A DNA stretch of 64,000 nucleotides, taken from NCBI GenBank assembly GCA_948777935.1, contig CAQDYY010000001.1:62001-126000 (forward strand). The letters run 5' to 3'. Shown piece by piece: positions 24,768 through 34,080 of the stretch (within the stretch, counting starts at the first letter, position 1; each line of letters opens with the position of its first letter). The notes beneath the pieces were generated by a model. It worked only from the letters and a program-made list of their open reading frames with translations. It ran no database searches and was not told the origin of the DNA. The translations under genes were made by a program, and so were the position numbers. This DNA comes from an uncultured Clostridia bacterium (GTDB lineage: Bacteria > Bacillota > Clostridia > TANB77 > CAG-508).

Positions 24768-26553
24768 TATGTCGGTTATATATTGTATTTGCACTGTATT
24801 ATTATTAAGTAGTGCAATAATAATAAAGAAAACAGAAAAGAAGTTAGATATTGTAAAAACAATTACAATTACATTAGTATTATTTTTGTGCTATCAAACT
24901 TTTATTAGTTATATATTTACAATTTTGCAAATACCAATTATCTTGGTTTCATTAACTATTATAAATGGAATTTTAGTAATAGCTATGGCATGTAGAATAT
25001 TTTATAAAAAGCAAATACAACAATACTATTTTGAAAAAAGAGATTTAATATTTATAATACTTCTTATAGTTATAGTTATGGTTATTTCTTACTTAGATTT
25101 TGGGTTTCCATTTAATATTAAATACATAACAACAGATTCTTCTATTCACTATATTTCAGCAAGAGAATTTTACGAAAATGAAAGTTTACTACTAAAAGTA
25201 GAAAACATAGAAACTGCTAATGCTATGATGCCAGGGGCATATAGTAATATTGGAATTCTATTTAAGGTGTTTGCACCTTTAATAGGAGAAATGAACCTAT
25301 ACAATATCTTTATAGGCTTTGATATTTTTACTCTTTTCTTAATTGGTATGCTATTTTTTGTAACAATAAAGAAATATGCTAAAAATAAGGTTACATATGT
25401 TTTAGCAGGTATAATATCAATTATATATCTATTAGGCTATCCACTAAATAACATGCTTTTTGGATATTTCTATTTAGGTTTAGGAGTACTATGTATAAAT
25501 GCTATTGTTGCTGTTATGCAAGAATGGGAAGAAGAACAAGCATTATGGAAAAAAGCAGTATCTATATTTTTATTATGTTTTGAATTATTCTTTTCGTATT
25601 ATTTATTTGCACCACCAGTATATGCTTCAATATTTATATATTACATTTTTTACTTCCATAAACAAAATGGAAAATGGTTTAATAAAAGTGTGGTAGTATA
25701 TACATTAATTACACTTGTAGTTCCAACAGTTGTAGGCTTTTTATATCATGTACTTCCAGGGATGCTATCTACTAGTCAAATTCAAGTGGGGAACGTGATT
25801 CAATTAGAAGGATATATTTATAGAAATTTGTACTCAAATGTATTGCTATTTATCCCTTTTATGATATATTACTTAATAAAGCAAAAGAAAATGCAATTTG
25901 ATGTTATTAGTGTTATTATATTTATAATGTATATGTGTATACTATATATTAGTATTTTTAAGCTAAATATTTCAACATACTATTTCTTTAAAACATATTT
26001 TGTACTATGGCAATTTGTAATTTACTTATTTTTTAGAGGAATATGTTATATTGCAGAAAAAAAGAAAGGACAAGTGTTAGCATGTGGTTATGTATCAATA
26101 TATATTTTGTTTATGGTAGTATCATTTTTTACGAGTGATGTACAAATTATAAAAGATACATTTAATAAAAATGAGAAAATAACAGATGTAATGGATATCT
26201 ATGGAATTAACAAAACTGTATTAACTAAGGTAGAAATAGATTTTACAAAAGAAGAATTAGAAATATTAGAATATATAAAGAAAAATCCATTATCATTAGA
26301 AAATAACAATACTTTAATAATAGGAAACCAAAGGCAAGAATATTGGTTTAATGCTTTATTAGAATATAAATTTAAAGATAACTTAAACTACGCAACTACA
26401 ATAAACTATATTGAGAACTGGAATAAAGGAGAATATGAATATTTAGTTTATTTTAACCGTAGTGATTATTATGGAATGTATCAAAATGATTTAGAAATAG
26501 ATGGAAACGAAGTCGTTTTTGAAAATAGCAGTGGAGGAATTATAAAGAAATAG
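24760..26553 (+). CDS. Large polytopic membrane protein of the glycan cluster
   Basis: 597 residues with a dozen or more hydrophobic segments and a soluble C-terminal region (about 480-597). I do not recognise a family with confidence. The layout, with an early loop containing ITTDSSIHYISAREFYENE after several membrane spans, resembles GT-C-like or DUF6541-type proteins found in surface-polysaccharide loci, which may transfer sugars from lipid carriers outside the membrane. The frame opens at GTG 24760, but ATG 24769 is an equally good start. It follows the GT4 gene with overlap and precedes queH. Confidence 0.7.
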   Translation: MINMSVIYCICTVLLLSSAIIIKKTEKKLDIVKTITITLVLFLCYQTFISYIFTILQIPIILVSLTIINGILVIAMACRIFYKKQIQQYYFEKRDLIFIILLIVIVMVISYLDFGFPFNIKYITTDSSIHYISAREFYENESLLLKVENIETANAMMPGAYSNIGILFKVFAPLIGEMNLYNIFIGFDIFTLFLIGMLFFVTIKKYAKNKVTYVLAGIISIIYLLGYPLNNMLFGYFYLGLGVLCINAIVAVMQEWEEEQALWKKAVSIFLLCFELFFSYYLFAPPVYASIFIYYIFYFHKQNGKWFNKSVVVYTLITLVVPTVVGFLYHVLPGMLSTSQIQVGNVIQLEGYIYRNLYSNVLLFIPFMIYYLIKQKKMQFDVISVIIFIMYMCILYISIFKLNISTYYFFKTYFVLWQFVIYLFFRGICYIAEKKKGQVLACGYVSIYILFMVVSFFTSDVQIIKDTFNKNEKITDVMDIYGINKTVLTKVEIDFTKEELEILEYIKKNPLSLENNNTLIIGNQRQEYWFNALLEYKFKDNLNYATTINYIENWNKGEYEYLVYFNRSDYYGMYQNDLEIDGNEVVFENSSGGIIKK

Positions 26554-26559
26554 TAGGAG

Positions 26560-27126
26560 ATGAGGCAAATGAAGTTATTAATGCATACATGTTGTGCACC
26601 TTGTAGTGTTTATTGTATAGATTCTTTAAGAAAAGAAAATATTGAACCAGTTGTATACTGGTATAATCCTAATATTCATCCATATATGGAATATAAGGCA
26701 AGACGTGATTGTTTAAAAGAATATACAAATACAATTGGTGTAGAGGCAATATTTGAGGAAAACTATGGGCTACAAGAATTTTGTAAAAATGTAATAGGCG
26801 ATTTACAAAATCGTTGTAAAAACTATTGTTATAGAGTTCGTTTAGAACAAACTGCAAAATATGCAAAAGAACATGGATATGATGCATTTACAACAACATT
26901 ATTAGTAAGCCCCTATCAAAACCATGAGAGCCTAAAAGAAATAGGAGAAGAACTTGCAAAAAAGTATGGAATAACATTCTTGTATAGAGATTTTAGAATA
27001 GGCTTTAGAGAAGGACAAAGTAAAGCAAGAGAACTAGGGCTATATATGCAGAAATATTGTGGATGTGTTTTTTCAGAGGAGGAAAGGTATAAAAAGCAAA
27101 TAGAAAAGGATAAAGAGAAGAATTAA
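26560..27126 (+). CDS. queH: Epoxyqueuosine reductase QueH
   Basis: 188 residues, the full length of the QueH (former DUF208) family. It performs the last step of queuosine synthesis in tRNA, reducing epoxyqueuosine. Diagnostic cysteines for the iron-sulfur and metal site are present: HTCCAPC at the N-terminus and CGCVFSEEERYKKQ at the C-terminus, with CKNYCYRVRL between. It lacks QueG-type ferredoxin domains. The ATG may be 26560 or, with GATGAGG as binding site, 26569. It is embedded between surface-glycan genes, which is unrelated to its job. Confidence 0.92.
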   Translation: MRQMKLLMHTCCAPCSVYCIDSLRKENIEPVVYWYNPNIHPYMEYKARRDCLKEYTNTIGVEAIFEENYGLQEFCKNVIGDLQNRCKNYCYRVRLEQTAKYAKEHGYDAFTTTLLVSPYQNHESLKEIGEELAKKYGITFLYRDFRIGFREGQSKARELGLYMQKYCGCVFSEEERYKKQIEKDKEKN

Positions 27127-27139
27127 GGAAGGTGAATGT

Positions 27140-27840
27140 ATGGCTAAAAAGAAAGATGAAATTACTATTCGTTCAAGTGCAGCAGAATATTTAACATATA
27201 TAGCAGCTATTGGAGATAATCCAGAAGCAATAGAAGTTAGATATGAAGATGAAAATATATGGTTAACTCAAAAGATGCTTGCGACAGTTTATGGTGTTGA
27301 GGTAAATACAATAAATTATCATATAAAAAAAATTTATGAAGATAACGAATTAAATGAAAACTCAACTATTCGAAATTTTCGAATAGTTCAAAAAGAAGGA
27401 AATAGAGAGGTTTCAAGGGATGTTACTCATTATAATCTTCAAATGATAATTGCAATTGGTTTTAAAGTAGATAATGAAAGAGCAATACAATTAAAATACA
27501 TAAGTATGATGTTATAATTGCTAAAAATTATTTATCTGAAAATGAAATAGCACAGCTAGAAAGAATGGTTTCAGCATATTTAGATTTAGCAGAGATGCAA
27601 GCAATGAGGCATATTCCAATGACAATGGAGGATTGGGAAGAAAGACTAAATGGATTTTTAAAATTATGGGATCACGAAGTATTAAAGGATAATGGAAAAA
27701 TATCAGCAGAAATGGCAAAACTTCATGCGGAAACAGAATTTGAAAAATATAGAATTGTACAAGATCAAATCTACATATCAGATTTTGACGAGCTTTTATT
27801 AAATACAAAAAATATAGAGAAAAAGGATGACAAAAAATAA
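27140..27840 (+). pseudogene. RhuM-family protein with internal deletion and frame break
   Basis: The N-terminal part (EVRYEDENIWLTQKMLATVYG, NTINYHIKKIYEDNEL, SRDVTHYNLQMIIAIGFKVDNERA) and the C-terminal part (KYDVIIAKNYLSENEIAQLERMVSAYLD and onward to FDELLL) both belong to the RhuM virulence-like family. The first frame stops at 27517 and the second resumes about 27497 in another frame. About 130 residues that normally lie between AIQF and the DVIIAKNYL region are absent. So this is a deletion, not one of the CGG shifts, and no CGG occurs at the junction. It is probably non-functional. It lies between queH and a membrane-protein gene. Confidence 0.8.
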
Positions 27841-27910
27841 TATATGTGTGTCAATAAATACCATGTTCATAACAAATGTAATTAATCTTATGAGAAGGAG
27901 TAGAATCTAA

Positions 27911-29643
27911 ATGAAAAATATGATAGATAGGATAAGAAAGAAGGAGTATGTATATTACATAATCATAATATTAGTAGCATTAGTATTATGTGCGCCATTA
28001 TATACTAAAGGATTTATAGAGTCTCATGATGGAGTATATCATTTTTCAAGAAATTATGCGACTAATAAAGCAATATTATCTGGACAAGTTCCGCCATTAA
28101 TAGTATCAAATTTTTGTAAAGGATTTGGATATGGTTGGAATATATTTTATCCACCACTAGAAACATATATAAGTGGACTATTTTCTTTGTTTGTTTCATC
28201 TTTAGATGCAATGAAATTAACAATAATAATAGCAATGATTATATCAGGAATTTCAATGTTTAAATTAATAGAAAAAGTAACTGGGAATAAAGACATGGCG
28301 CTTATAACGGCAGCTCTATATATTTCTTCAACATACTTTTTATCAAATATATATTGTAGAATGGCAGTTGGAGAAATTATTTCATATATGTTTTTACCAA
28401 TATTACTTTATGGATTATATGATATTTTTTATGATAAAGAAAATGAAAATTATTATTTAACAATTCGGAGCAGTAGGAATAGTACTAACACATAATATAA
28501 GTACATTATTGGCAATTATACTATCTTTTATATTTGTAATAATAAATATTAAAAAACTATTTCAAAAAGAGACTAGAAAAATGGTATGGAAAAATTTATT
28601 GGTAAATGCCATATTTATTATATTAATTTCATTATTTTTCTATGGACCACTATTAGAACATAAAAATGCAACTGATTATACAGCTTTTAGTAATAGTTTT
28701 AGCAAAGAAGCCTTTTTACAACATAGAATATATCCATCACAGCTATTTTTTGGAAAGGAACAATTAGATTGGGCATATAAACTAGATGATAATAAAATTA
28801 ATGAAAGTATGTCTTTTTCATTAGGAACACCAATTATTGTAGCATTATTATTTACACCAATAGTTTTAAAGAAAATAGAAAAGAAATATAAAGTTTTATA
28901 TATTGTAACACTTACAGTTGGAATACTTTTTGCTGTAATGTCTACTACAATATTTCCATGGCAAATTATGCCTGTGCTACCATCAGTAATACAATTTCCA
29001 TGGAGACTATTATATATAGCTACATTTGCTTTATCAATCATATCAGGTATAAATATTTATAAAAGTATAGATTCTATAAAACTAGAACAAATGTATATTG
29101 TAATTCTTGCTTTATTAATATGTTCTGGTACATTTATAGCAAATGTAGTAAAATATGACACAGAGTTTGATATCTCATATCTTTATGATAATGATAAACT
29201 AGATGGAAAACAATGTGCTGCGTATGAATATTTACCTAGAAAAGCAAGTCAAAATCTTGATTATATATCAGAAAGAGAAGGACGGAGTTATTATATTATC
29301 AGGAGATGCAAAAATAAAAAATGAAGAGAAAAATGATTCTAATATGCAATTTATAGTAGAGAATAATACTTCAGGAATAGAGGTAGAATTACCATATATA
29401 TATTATTTAGGATATGATATAAAAGCTAGTGAGAATAATATAGAATATGAGGAATCAGATAATGGCTTTATAAAGGTTAGTATACCTGAAAATTGCAATG
29501 GATTGATAGAAATAAATTATAAAGGAACAAAATTAGAAAAAATCACTTTTGCCATTTCTATAATAAGTGCAATATGTTTTATAATATATATTTTTTTTAT
29601 GAAAAGGAGTATAAAAAATGCTTACAGAAGAACAAGGTCTTGA
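27911..29643 (+). CDS. YfhO-like polytopic membrane protein with two +1 shifts
   Basis: About 576 residues when two +1 shifts are accepted. An N-terminal membrane helix precedes GFIESHDGVYHFSR (a GT-C-like first loop with an acidic-His pair). Then come many membrane spans, an outer domain with VEVELPYIYYLGYDIK-like content near 490-510, and a last membrane helix. It resembles YfhO/6-pyruvoyl-tetrahydropterin-synthase-related membrane proteins that glycosylate surface polymers; this is weak recognition. The three frame segments break at CGGA 28466 and CGGA 29283, and each unshifted product stops within a few codons. The first site yields TI-G-AVGIVLTHNIS, where Gly fits the family pattern I recall. 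The 3' end overlaps the next gene by 26 bases. Confidence 0.75.
28466..28469 (+). other. Candidate +1 frameshift site CGGA (YfhO-like, first)
   Basis: Codon ATT, then CGG A at residue 186. Skipping the C reads GGA GCA GTA GGA ATA and continues a membrane helix ending in THN. Confidence 0.85.
29283..29286 (+). other. Candidate +1 frameshift site CGGA (YfhO-like, second)
   Basis: Codon GGA, then CGG A at about residue 458. Skipping the C reads GGA GTT ATT ATA TTA TCA GGA and enters the outer C-terminal domain. Confidence 0.82.
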
Positions 29644-31421
29644 ATTAGATGAATGTAAAACGGTAGAAGATATTTTCTTGGCAACTACTATTGATGCTGT
29701 TGCTAACTATAGAGACATTATAACCAATGTCTTTTTCGCAACAGAATTAACAGAGCCTTTTATAATGTCAACTATAAATAATGGGCATGAAGAAGTAGTT
29801 GCAGAAAATATAGATGTTATAAGTTTAGAAAGAAACTGGCAAATTGCAGAAAATAACCCTAAATTTAAAAAGATTCTTTTAGAGAATTTTGATAGAGCAA
29901 TAGAACATCCTAATAGCATTAGTGGTTATGTTTTAGAAGCAATAAATAAGGAAGATAAATCTCTAATAATAAATAATTGGGAAACTATTACTAAAAGGAC
30001 TAATATACTCTACCATGATAGAAAAGATTTAATTTTTATTTTAAATTCAACCGAAGAAGGAAAAAACATTATAGATATGCACCTTCCTGAACTTTTTTAT
30101 GGAGAATATACATATCCAGATTTTATAGAACAAATTATAAATGATGAAAGTGTAACAAAAGAAAAAATTGCAAATCTAATACTACAAGATCCTACTAAAA
30201 TGCTAGACAAAAATCTTGAATTAAGTAATTTTCGGATTTGAGATATCAGAATTACTTGAAATTATAGATGATATATTAACAATACCATCATTAGATACTA
30301 TAAAAGTTCAAAATGCAAAAAATGCTATTGAGGATACAGTTATTGATAAATTCGATAATGTACTAGATAAAGCATTAGTTACAGACTATAAAGATAACAT
30401 TGAACAAGGAAAATATTACGATATAAAAGTACTTGGGCAAATAAAAGACTTTTTTTCTAATAAAAATAAAATTAATGCAAAATTAGAAGAATATTATGAT
30501 ACTATATCAAATAATACAAAACCAGAAGAAACCATGAATTTAATACATTTGTATTCTGAAATGGATGTAGAAATTAAAAAGCTTGATGTAGAAACAATAT
30601 TAGCACAAACATTTTCATATATTAAAGATCCTAATATACAATGGGTAATATCTAGTATGGCAAAAGAAATGTTGCAAGATCAAGAATTAACACCTGATAA
30701 AATGCAAATTTATGGTTCTGGAAAATATAGCAAAACAATTAAAATTGGAGAATATGTATTTAAAGTTGGGGAGGAAAGATGTACACCTAAAATAAAAAAT
30801 GATCTAAGAAATATTCAACCTCTTTTTAGGCGTAGAATAGGAGATAATTACGAAAAAGTATTTATAGAAGTACAAAATTTAGTTGATAAGGAATGGTATA
30901 AAGGATTAACAGAAGAAGAAATAAAAGAGGAATTATATAAAGTGTTTTCTGAAATGTATGACAGAGGAGTTAGATGGACAGATGTTAGAAAAGAAAATGT
31001 AGGAAGATTATTAAAACCAAATACAGGTATATATAATATAAATGGACAAGAGTTAAAAGGAGAAGCTAAAGCCAAAGGCTTTATTGAAGACGAAAGTCAA
31101 GAACAAATAGAGGTACTAGATGCAGGAGAACTTGTTGTTATTGATACAGATTTTATATTTGATTCTAAGCAAGACAAAATATCATATGGTACTAATAGTT
31201 TTTATAAAGAATTTAAAGAAAGATATTTGAAAGAAAAAGAAGCTCGCTTAGCAAACAAAGAAGAGAATACACCTACATTACTAACTTCAGTATTAGAAGC
31301 TTCAAAAACTGCTGTAACTCATAAAGATATTGAAACGGTTGCACATAGTGTTGTAGATTATAATAAAAGTAAAAATATTCAAATTGATACTAAGGATACA
31401 AAAAAACTTGAACAAAGATAG
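29618..31421 (+). CDS. Kinase-fold-like protein of unknown role with one +1 shift
   Basis: About 600 residues when read through CGGA at 30233-30236. The first 330 residues are helical and unrecognised. The C-terminal part has pieces in protein-kinase order: a glycine-rich strand pair with Lys (IYGSGKYSKTIKIGEYVFKVG), then WTDVRKENVGRL, which looks like a catalytic loop (Asp with Asn five residues on), then VVIDTDFIF, like the metal-binding DFG segment. This suggests an atypical kinase or aminoglycoside-phosphotransferase-like enzyme; the substrate is unknown. AAAGGAG precedes the ATG, which lies within the end of the YfhO-like gene. The gap between the two frame segments (30237-30533) is fully open after the shift. 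Confidence 0.7.
30233..30236 (+). other. Candidate +1 frameshift site CGGA (kinase-like protein)
   Basis: Codon TTT, then CGG A at residue 206. Skipping the C reads GGA TTT GAG ATA TCA GAA. Unshifted translation meets TGA two codons after the CGG. Confidence 0.85.
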
Positions 31422-31429
31422 GAGATAAA

Positions 31430-31864
31430 ATGATAAATTCAGTTAAAATGCCAAGAGCCTATTCAGAAGTTTATAATTTAATAAATGCATTAGGAGATAG
31501 TTATGTTAATAAAATACCTACTTCTATTTATAATACATTAAAAACAAAACGTGATACTAATTACAATCCAAAATATGAAAAAGATCAAGTTATAACAGAT
31601 AAAGATATTTCATATGAAGGGTTAGCACTAATTTCAGCGATTAACTTACAGTACTTATGTGATAATTCATTAGAAAAAGATGAGCTAAAGAAGATATATA
31701 TAAACAATACTGAGTTAGAAAATAAAAAATTTAGTTATGATAATTTATTTAAGAAACCTGTTCAAAATGAAACTGTAAGATCAGTTGCTTTAGTAGAATA
31801 TAAACAGGGATTTTTTACTAAAATTATAAATAAAATTAAAGACTTAGTAAAAAGAAGAAAATAA
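31430..31864 (+). CDS. Small conserved clostridial protein (MPRAYSEVY type)
   Basis: 144 residues, soluble and helical. The start VKMPRAYSEVYNLINALGDSYVNKIP recalls a family of unknown function seen in many clostridia. The middle stretch ALISAINLQYLCDNS is also typical of it. The C-terminus is basic (KIINKIKDLVKRRK). It lies 8 bases after the kinase-like gene with AGGAGAT as binding site, so the two probably form an operon. No catalytic motif is visible. Confidence 0.7.
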   Translation: MINSVKMPRAYSEVYNLINALGDSYVNKIPTSIYNTLKTKRDTNYNPKYEKDQVITDKDISYEGLALISAINLQYLCDNSLEKDELKKIYINNTELENKKFSYDNLFKKPVQNETVRSVALVEYKQGFFTKIINKIKDLVKRRK

Positions 31865-32042
31865 GGTGTTTTCATGCTAAATAATCTATATTTTGGAGAG
31901 GGAAAATACAGAAAATAAAAATATAAGAAATGAATGCCAATTATGGAAATAAAAAATGCAAAAATTTTATCAAAAAAAGTTGAAATATAAAATAAAATTG
32001 TATATAATGCTAATAGAGATGAAAATATAGGAGAAAAAAGTT

Positions 32043-32489
32043 ATGAACAAAGGAATAAATGAAAAAGGTGTAACTCTTACAACTCTAGTTATTACAATTA
32101 TAATATTACTTATACTAGCAGGTGTATCAATAGCAGTTTTATCTGGACCAAATGGGCTAATAGAAAAAGCACAGCTTGCAGCTAAAAATACAGAAATAGC
32201 AGAAATAAAAGAAAAAGTAGAGATTAAATTAACTAATTTAAGTATGGAAACATTTGAAAAAACAAAAGAAATGGCAACATTAAATGATGTAATGAAGTTA
32301 AAAGATAAAGATGCAGAAATAAAAGAAGCATATAATGAAACTGACAATGTAGTTTTAGTAGTAGGAGACTATGAATGCAAAATAAGTAAAGAATTGCAAG
32401 TAGAGTCAGTATCAAAATATAATCCAAGACAATTAAGAAAAGTAAAGAAAGACTTAACTTTTTGCAGTTTTGATGAAGAAGATATATAA
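32043..32489 (+). CDS. Type IV prepilin-like protein
   Basis: 148 residues. The N-terminus EKGVTLTTLVITIIILLILAG is a class III prepilin leader: a short basic leader, a Gly at the cleavage point, a hydrophobic helix of about 20 residues, then a soluble domain. The usual Glu at +5 is replaced by Thr, as in many clostridial pseudopilins. After processing it would sit in the membrane or assemble into a pilus-like fibre. No pilus assembly genes are near, so it may be an orphan. It has AGGAGAAAAAAG before the ATG and a terminator after it. Confidence 0.75.
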   Translation: MNKGINEKGVTLTTLVITIIILLILAGVSIAVLSGPNGLIEKAQLAAKNTEIAEIKEKVEIKLTNLSMETFEKTKEMATLNDVMKLKDKDAEIKEAYNETDNVVLVVGDYECKISKELQVESVSKYNPRQLRKVKKDLTFCSFDEEDI

Positions 32490-32499
32490 TAAAAAGAAA

Positions 32500-32534
32500 A
32501 AAAGTATAGAAACCTATAGTTTTTATACTTTTTT
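32500..32534 (+). terminator. Terminator after the prepilin-like gene
   Basis: AAAAGTATA pairs with TATACTTTT across a 15-base loop (itself able to pair AAACCTATAGTTT) and ends in six T. Confidence 0.8.
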
Positions 32535-32546
32535 GTTATATATAAA

Positions 32547-32610
32547 ATTGTAGGGGCATCGTTTGTGGGAATACATCGTAGGACATGACACCACTAAAGC
32601 CCTTTTGATA
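32547..32610. repeat. Dispersed repeat B, copy 2
   Basis: TTGTAGGGGCATCG...GTGGGAATAC...GACATGACACCAC...GCCCTTTTG is the inverted counterpart of 9575-9635. It ends about 30 bases before the next gene start and contains no ORF. Confidence 0.65.
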
Positions 32611-32640
32611 TAATGTAGAAAATATAAAATAGGAGAATAT

Positions 32641-34068
32641 ATGGAAAAAATAAAGAAAACAGTAAATATTAAAATATTGTTTATTGGATTATGCATATGC
32701 CTTGCAATACCATCATGTCTGTATATAATAAAAGGCAATTCCATTATAAACTTAACATCAAGTTTTTCATTTTTCATTAACCCATCAAACAAAATACTAA
32801 CACCACAAAAAATAATAGAAACAGTTCTATTTATGGGGCTATGGATTGGAATTGGTACATGTTACATATATTTTGTGCGAAAAAGTGACAAGATATTTAA
32901 AACATGGAAAAGTGCTATAATGGTAATTGCTATTATTGCGATTTTATTTACTATAATTTTACCAATGACAAGTACAGATATATTCTATTATATAGGAACA
33001 GGATGGAGTGAGGCACATTACAAAATAAACCCATACTATACTTCAGTAGATGAATTAATGTTACAAAATGAACAAGCAAGTACAGATACAATGCTATTAA
33101 AAATGAAAGGGGCATGGAGTAATCAAAAAATAGTATATGGACCAATTTGGCCACTAGTATGCAAAATATTAAGTATGTGTTCAAATGGAAATTTAGGCTT
33201 AGCATTAGTAATATATAAGCTATTCAATTTAATGTTACATTTTATAAATAGCTATATTGTGTATAAAATGACTGGCAAAAGTAAAAAATATACATTAATG
33301 TATGCACTAAATCCACTTGTTTTATTTGAATGTTTATCTAATGTACATAATGAAATGCTTCTTATATTCTTTATAATTTTAGCAACATATTACCTAATTT
33401 CAAAAAAGCAACTAATACCCGCTATTGCATTTTTAGCATGTGGAGCAGCAGTAAAATATGTTGCAATTTTACTTGCACCATTTTTTGTGTTATATTACCA
33501 TAGACAAGAAAAAGTACAAAAGAAAATATTATACAGTTTGTTATATGGAGTGGTATTTTTAGCTGTACTTATTCTGTGTTATATGCCATATATGCAAGAT
33601 TTTAAAGTATTAAATGGTATACTAGACCAACAAGAAAAATTTGCAAACTCATGTTTTACATCTATTGCAATACAAAACATGGGACTTGCTGAAAAAATAT
33701 CAAAAGGATTTATGGTAGCATATATGTTTATATACATTGTAGAAGTTACAAAAATGCTATTTAGCAATAAAGAATATACATGGGAAGAAATGATGAGAAA
33801 ATACAATACATTATTACTATTATTTATATTTGGAACAATTACGAACTTACAACCATGGTATATTATATGGATTTTACCAACATGTTTTTGGCAAGAGGAA
33901 AAAACATGTGATATATTGCAAAAAATGACAATTATATCAACAATTGCAACAAGTGTATATTTCTTATTTATAGAACATTACTTTTATGGGCAATTCTATA
34001 TTTATACTTTTGCAATATTAACATTACTAACAATAGTAATTCAAAAGAAAAAGACATTAAAAGAATAA
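32641..34068 (+). CDS. GT-C mannosyltransferase-like membrane protein
   Basis: 475 residues with about 12 membrane segments. GT-C signatures: MTSTDIFYYIGTGWSEAHYKINPYY (first outer loop with an acidic residue), YGPIWPLVCKI, then NPLVLFECLSNVHNEMLL and the later LQPWYIIWILP. This pattern is that of polyprenyl-phosphate-mannose-dependent alpha-mannosyltransferases (MptB/DUF2029 group). It probably transfers a sugar from a lipid carrier to a surface glycan outside the membrane. An ATG after AGGAG starts it; polA follows after 12 bases in the same direction. Confidence 0.8.
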   Translation: MEKIKKTVNIKILFIGLCICLAIPSCLYIIKGNSIINLTSSFSFFINPSNKILTPQKIIETVLFMGLWIGIGTCYIYFVRKSDKIFKTWKSAIMVIAIIAILFTIILPMTSTDIFYYIGTGWSEAHYKINPYYTSVDELMLQNEQASTDTMLLKMKGAWSNQKIVYGPIWPLVCKILSMCSNGNLGLALVIYKLFNLMLHFINSYIVYKMTGKSKKYTLMYALNPLVLFECLSNVHNEMLLIFFIILATYYLISKKQLIPAIAFLACGAAVKYVAILLAPFFVLYYHRQEKVQKKILYSLLYGVVFLAVLILCYMPYMQDFKVLNGILDQQEKFANSCFTSIAIQNMGLAEKISKGFMVAYMFIYIVEVTKMLFSNKEYTWEEMMRKYNTLLLLFIFGTITNLQPWYIIWILPTCFWQEEKTCDILQKMTIISTIATSVYFLFIEHYFYGQFYIYTFAILTLLTIVIQKKKTLKE

Positions 34069-34080
34069 GGAGGAAATATT

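Noticed and set aside
27497..27564. rhuM break as a tenth CGG frameshift
   Set aside because: No CGG lies at the junction and a large central segment is missing, so it is a deletion.
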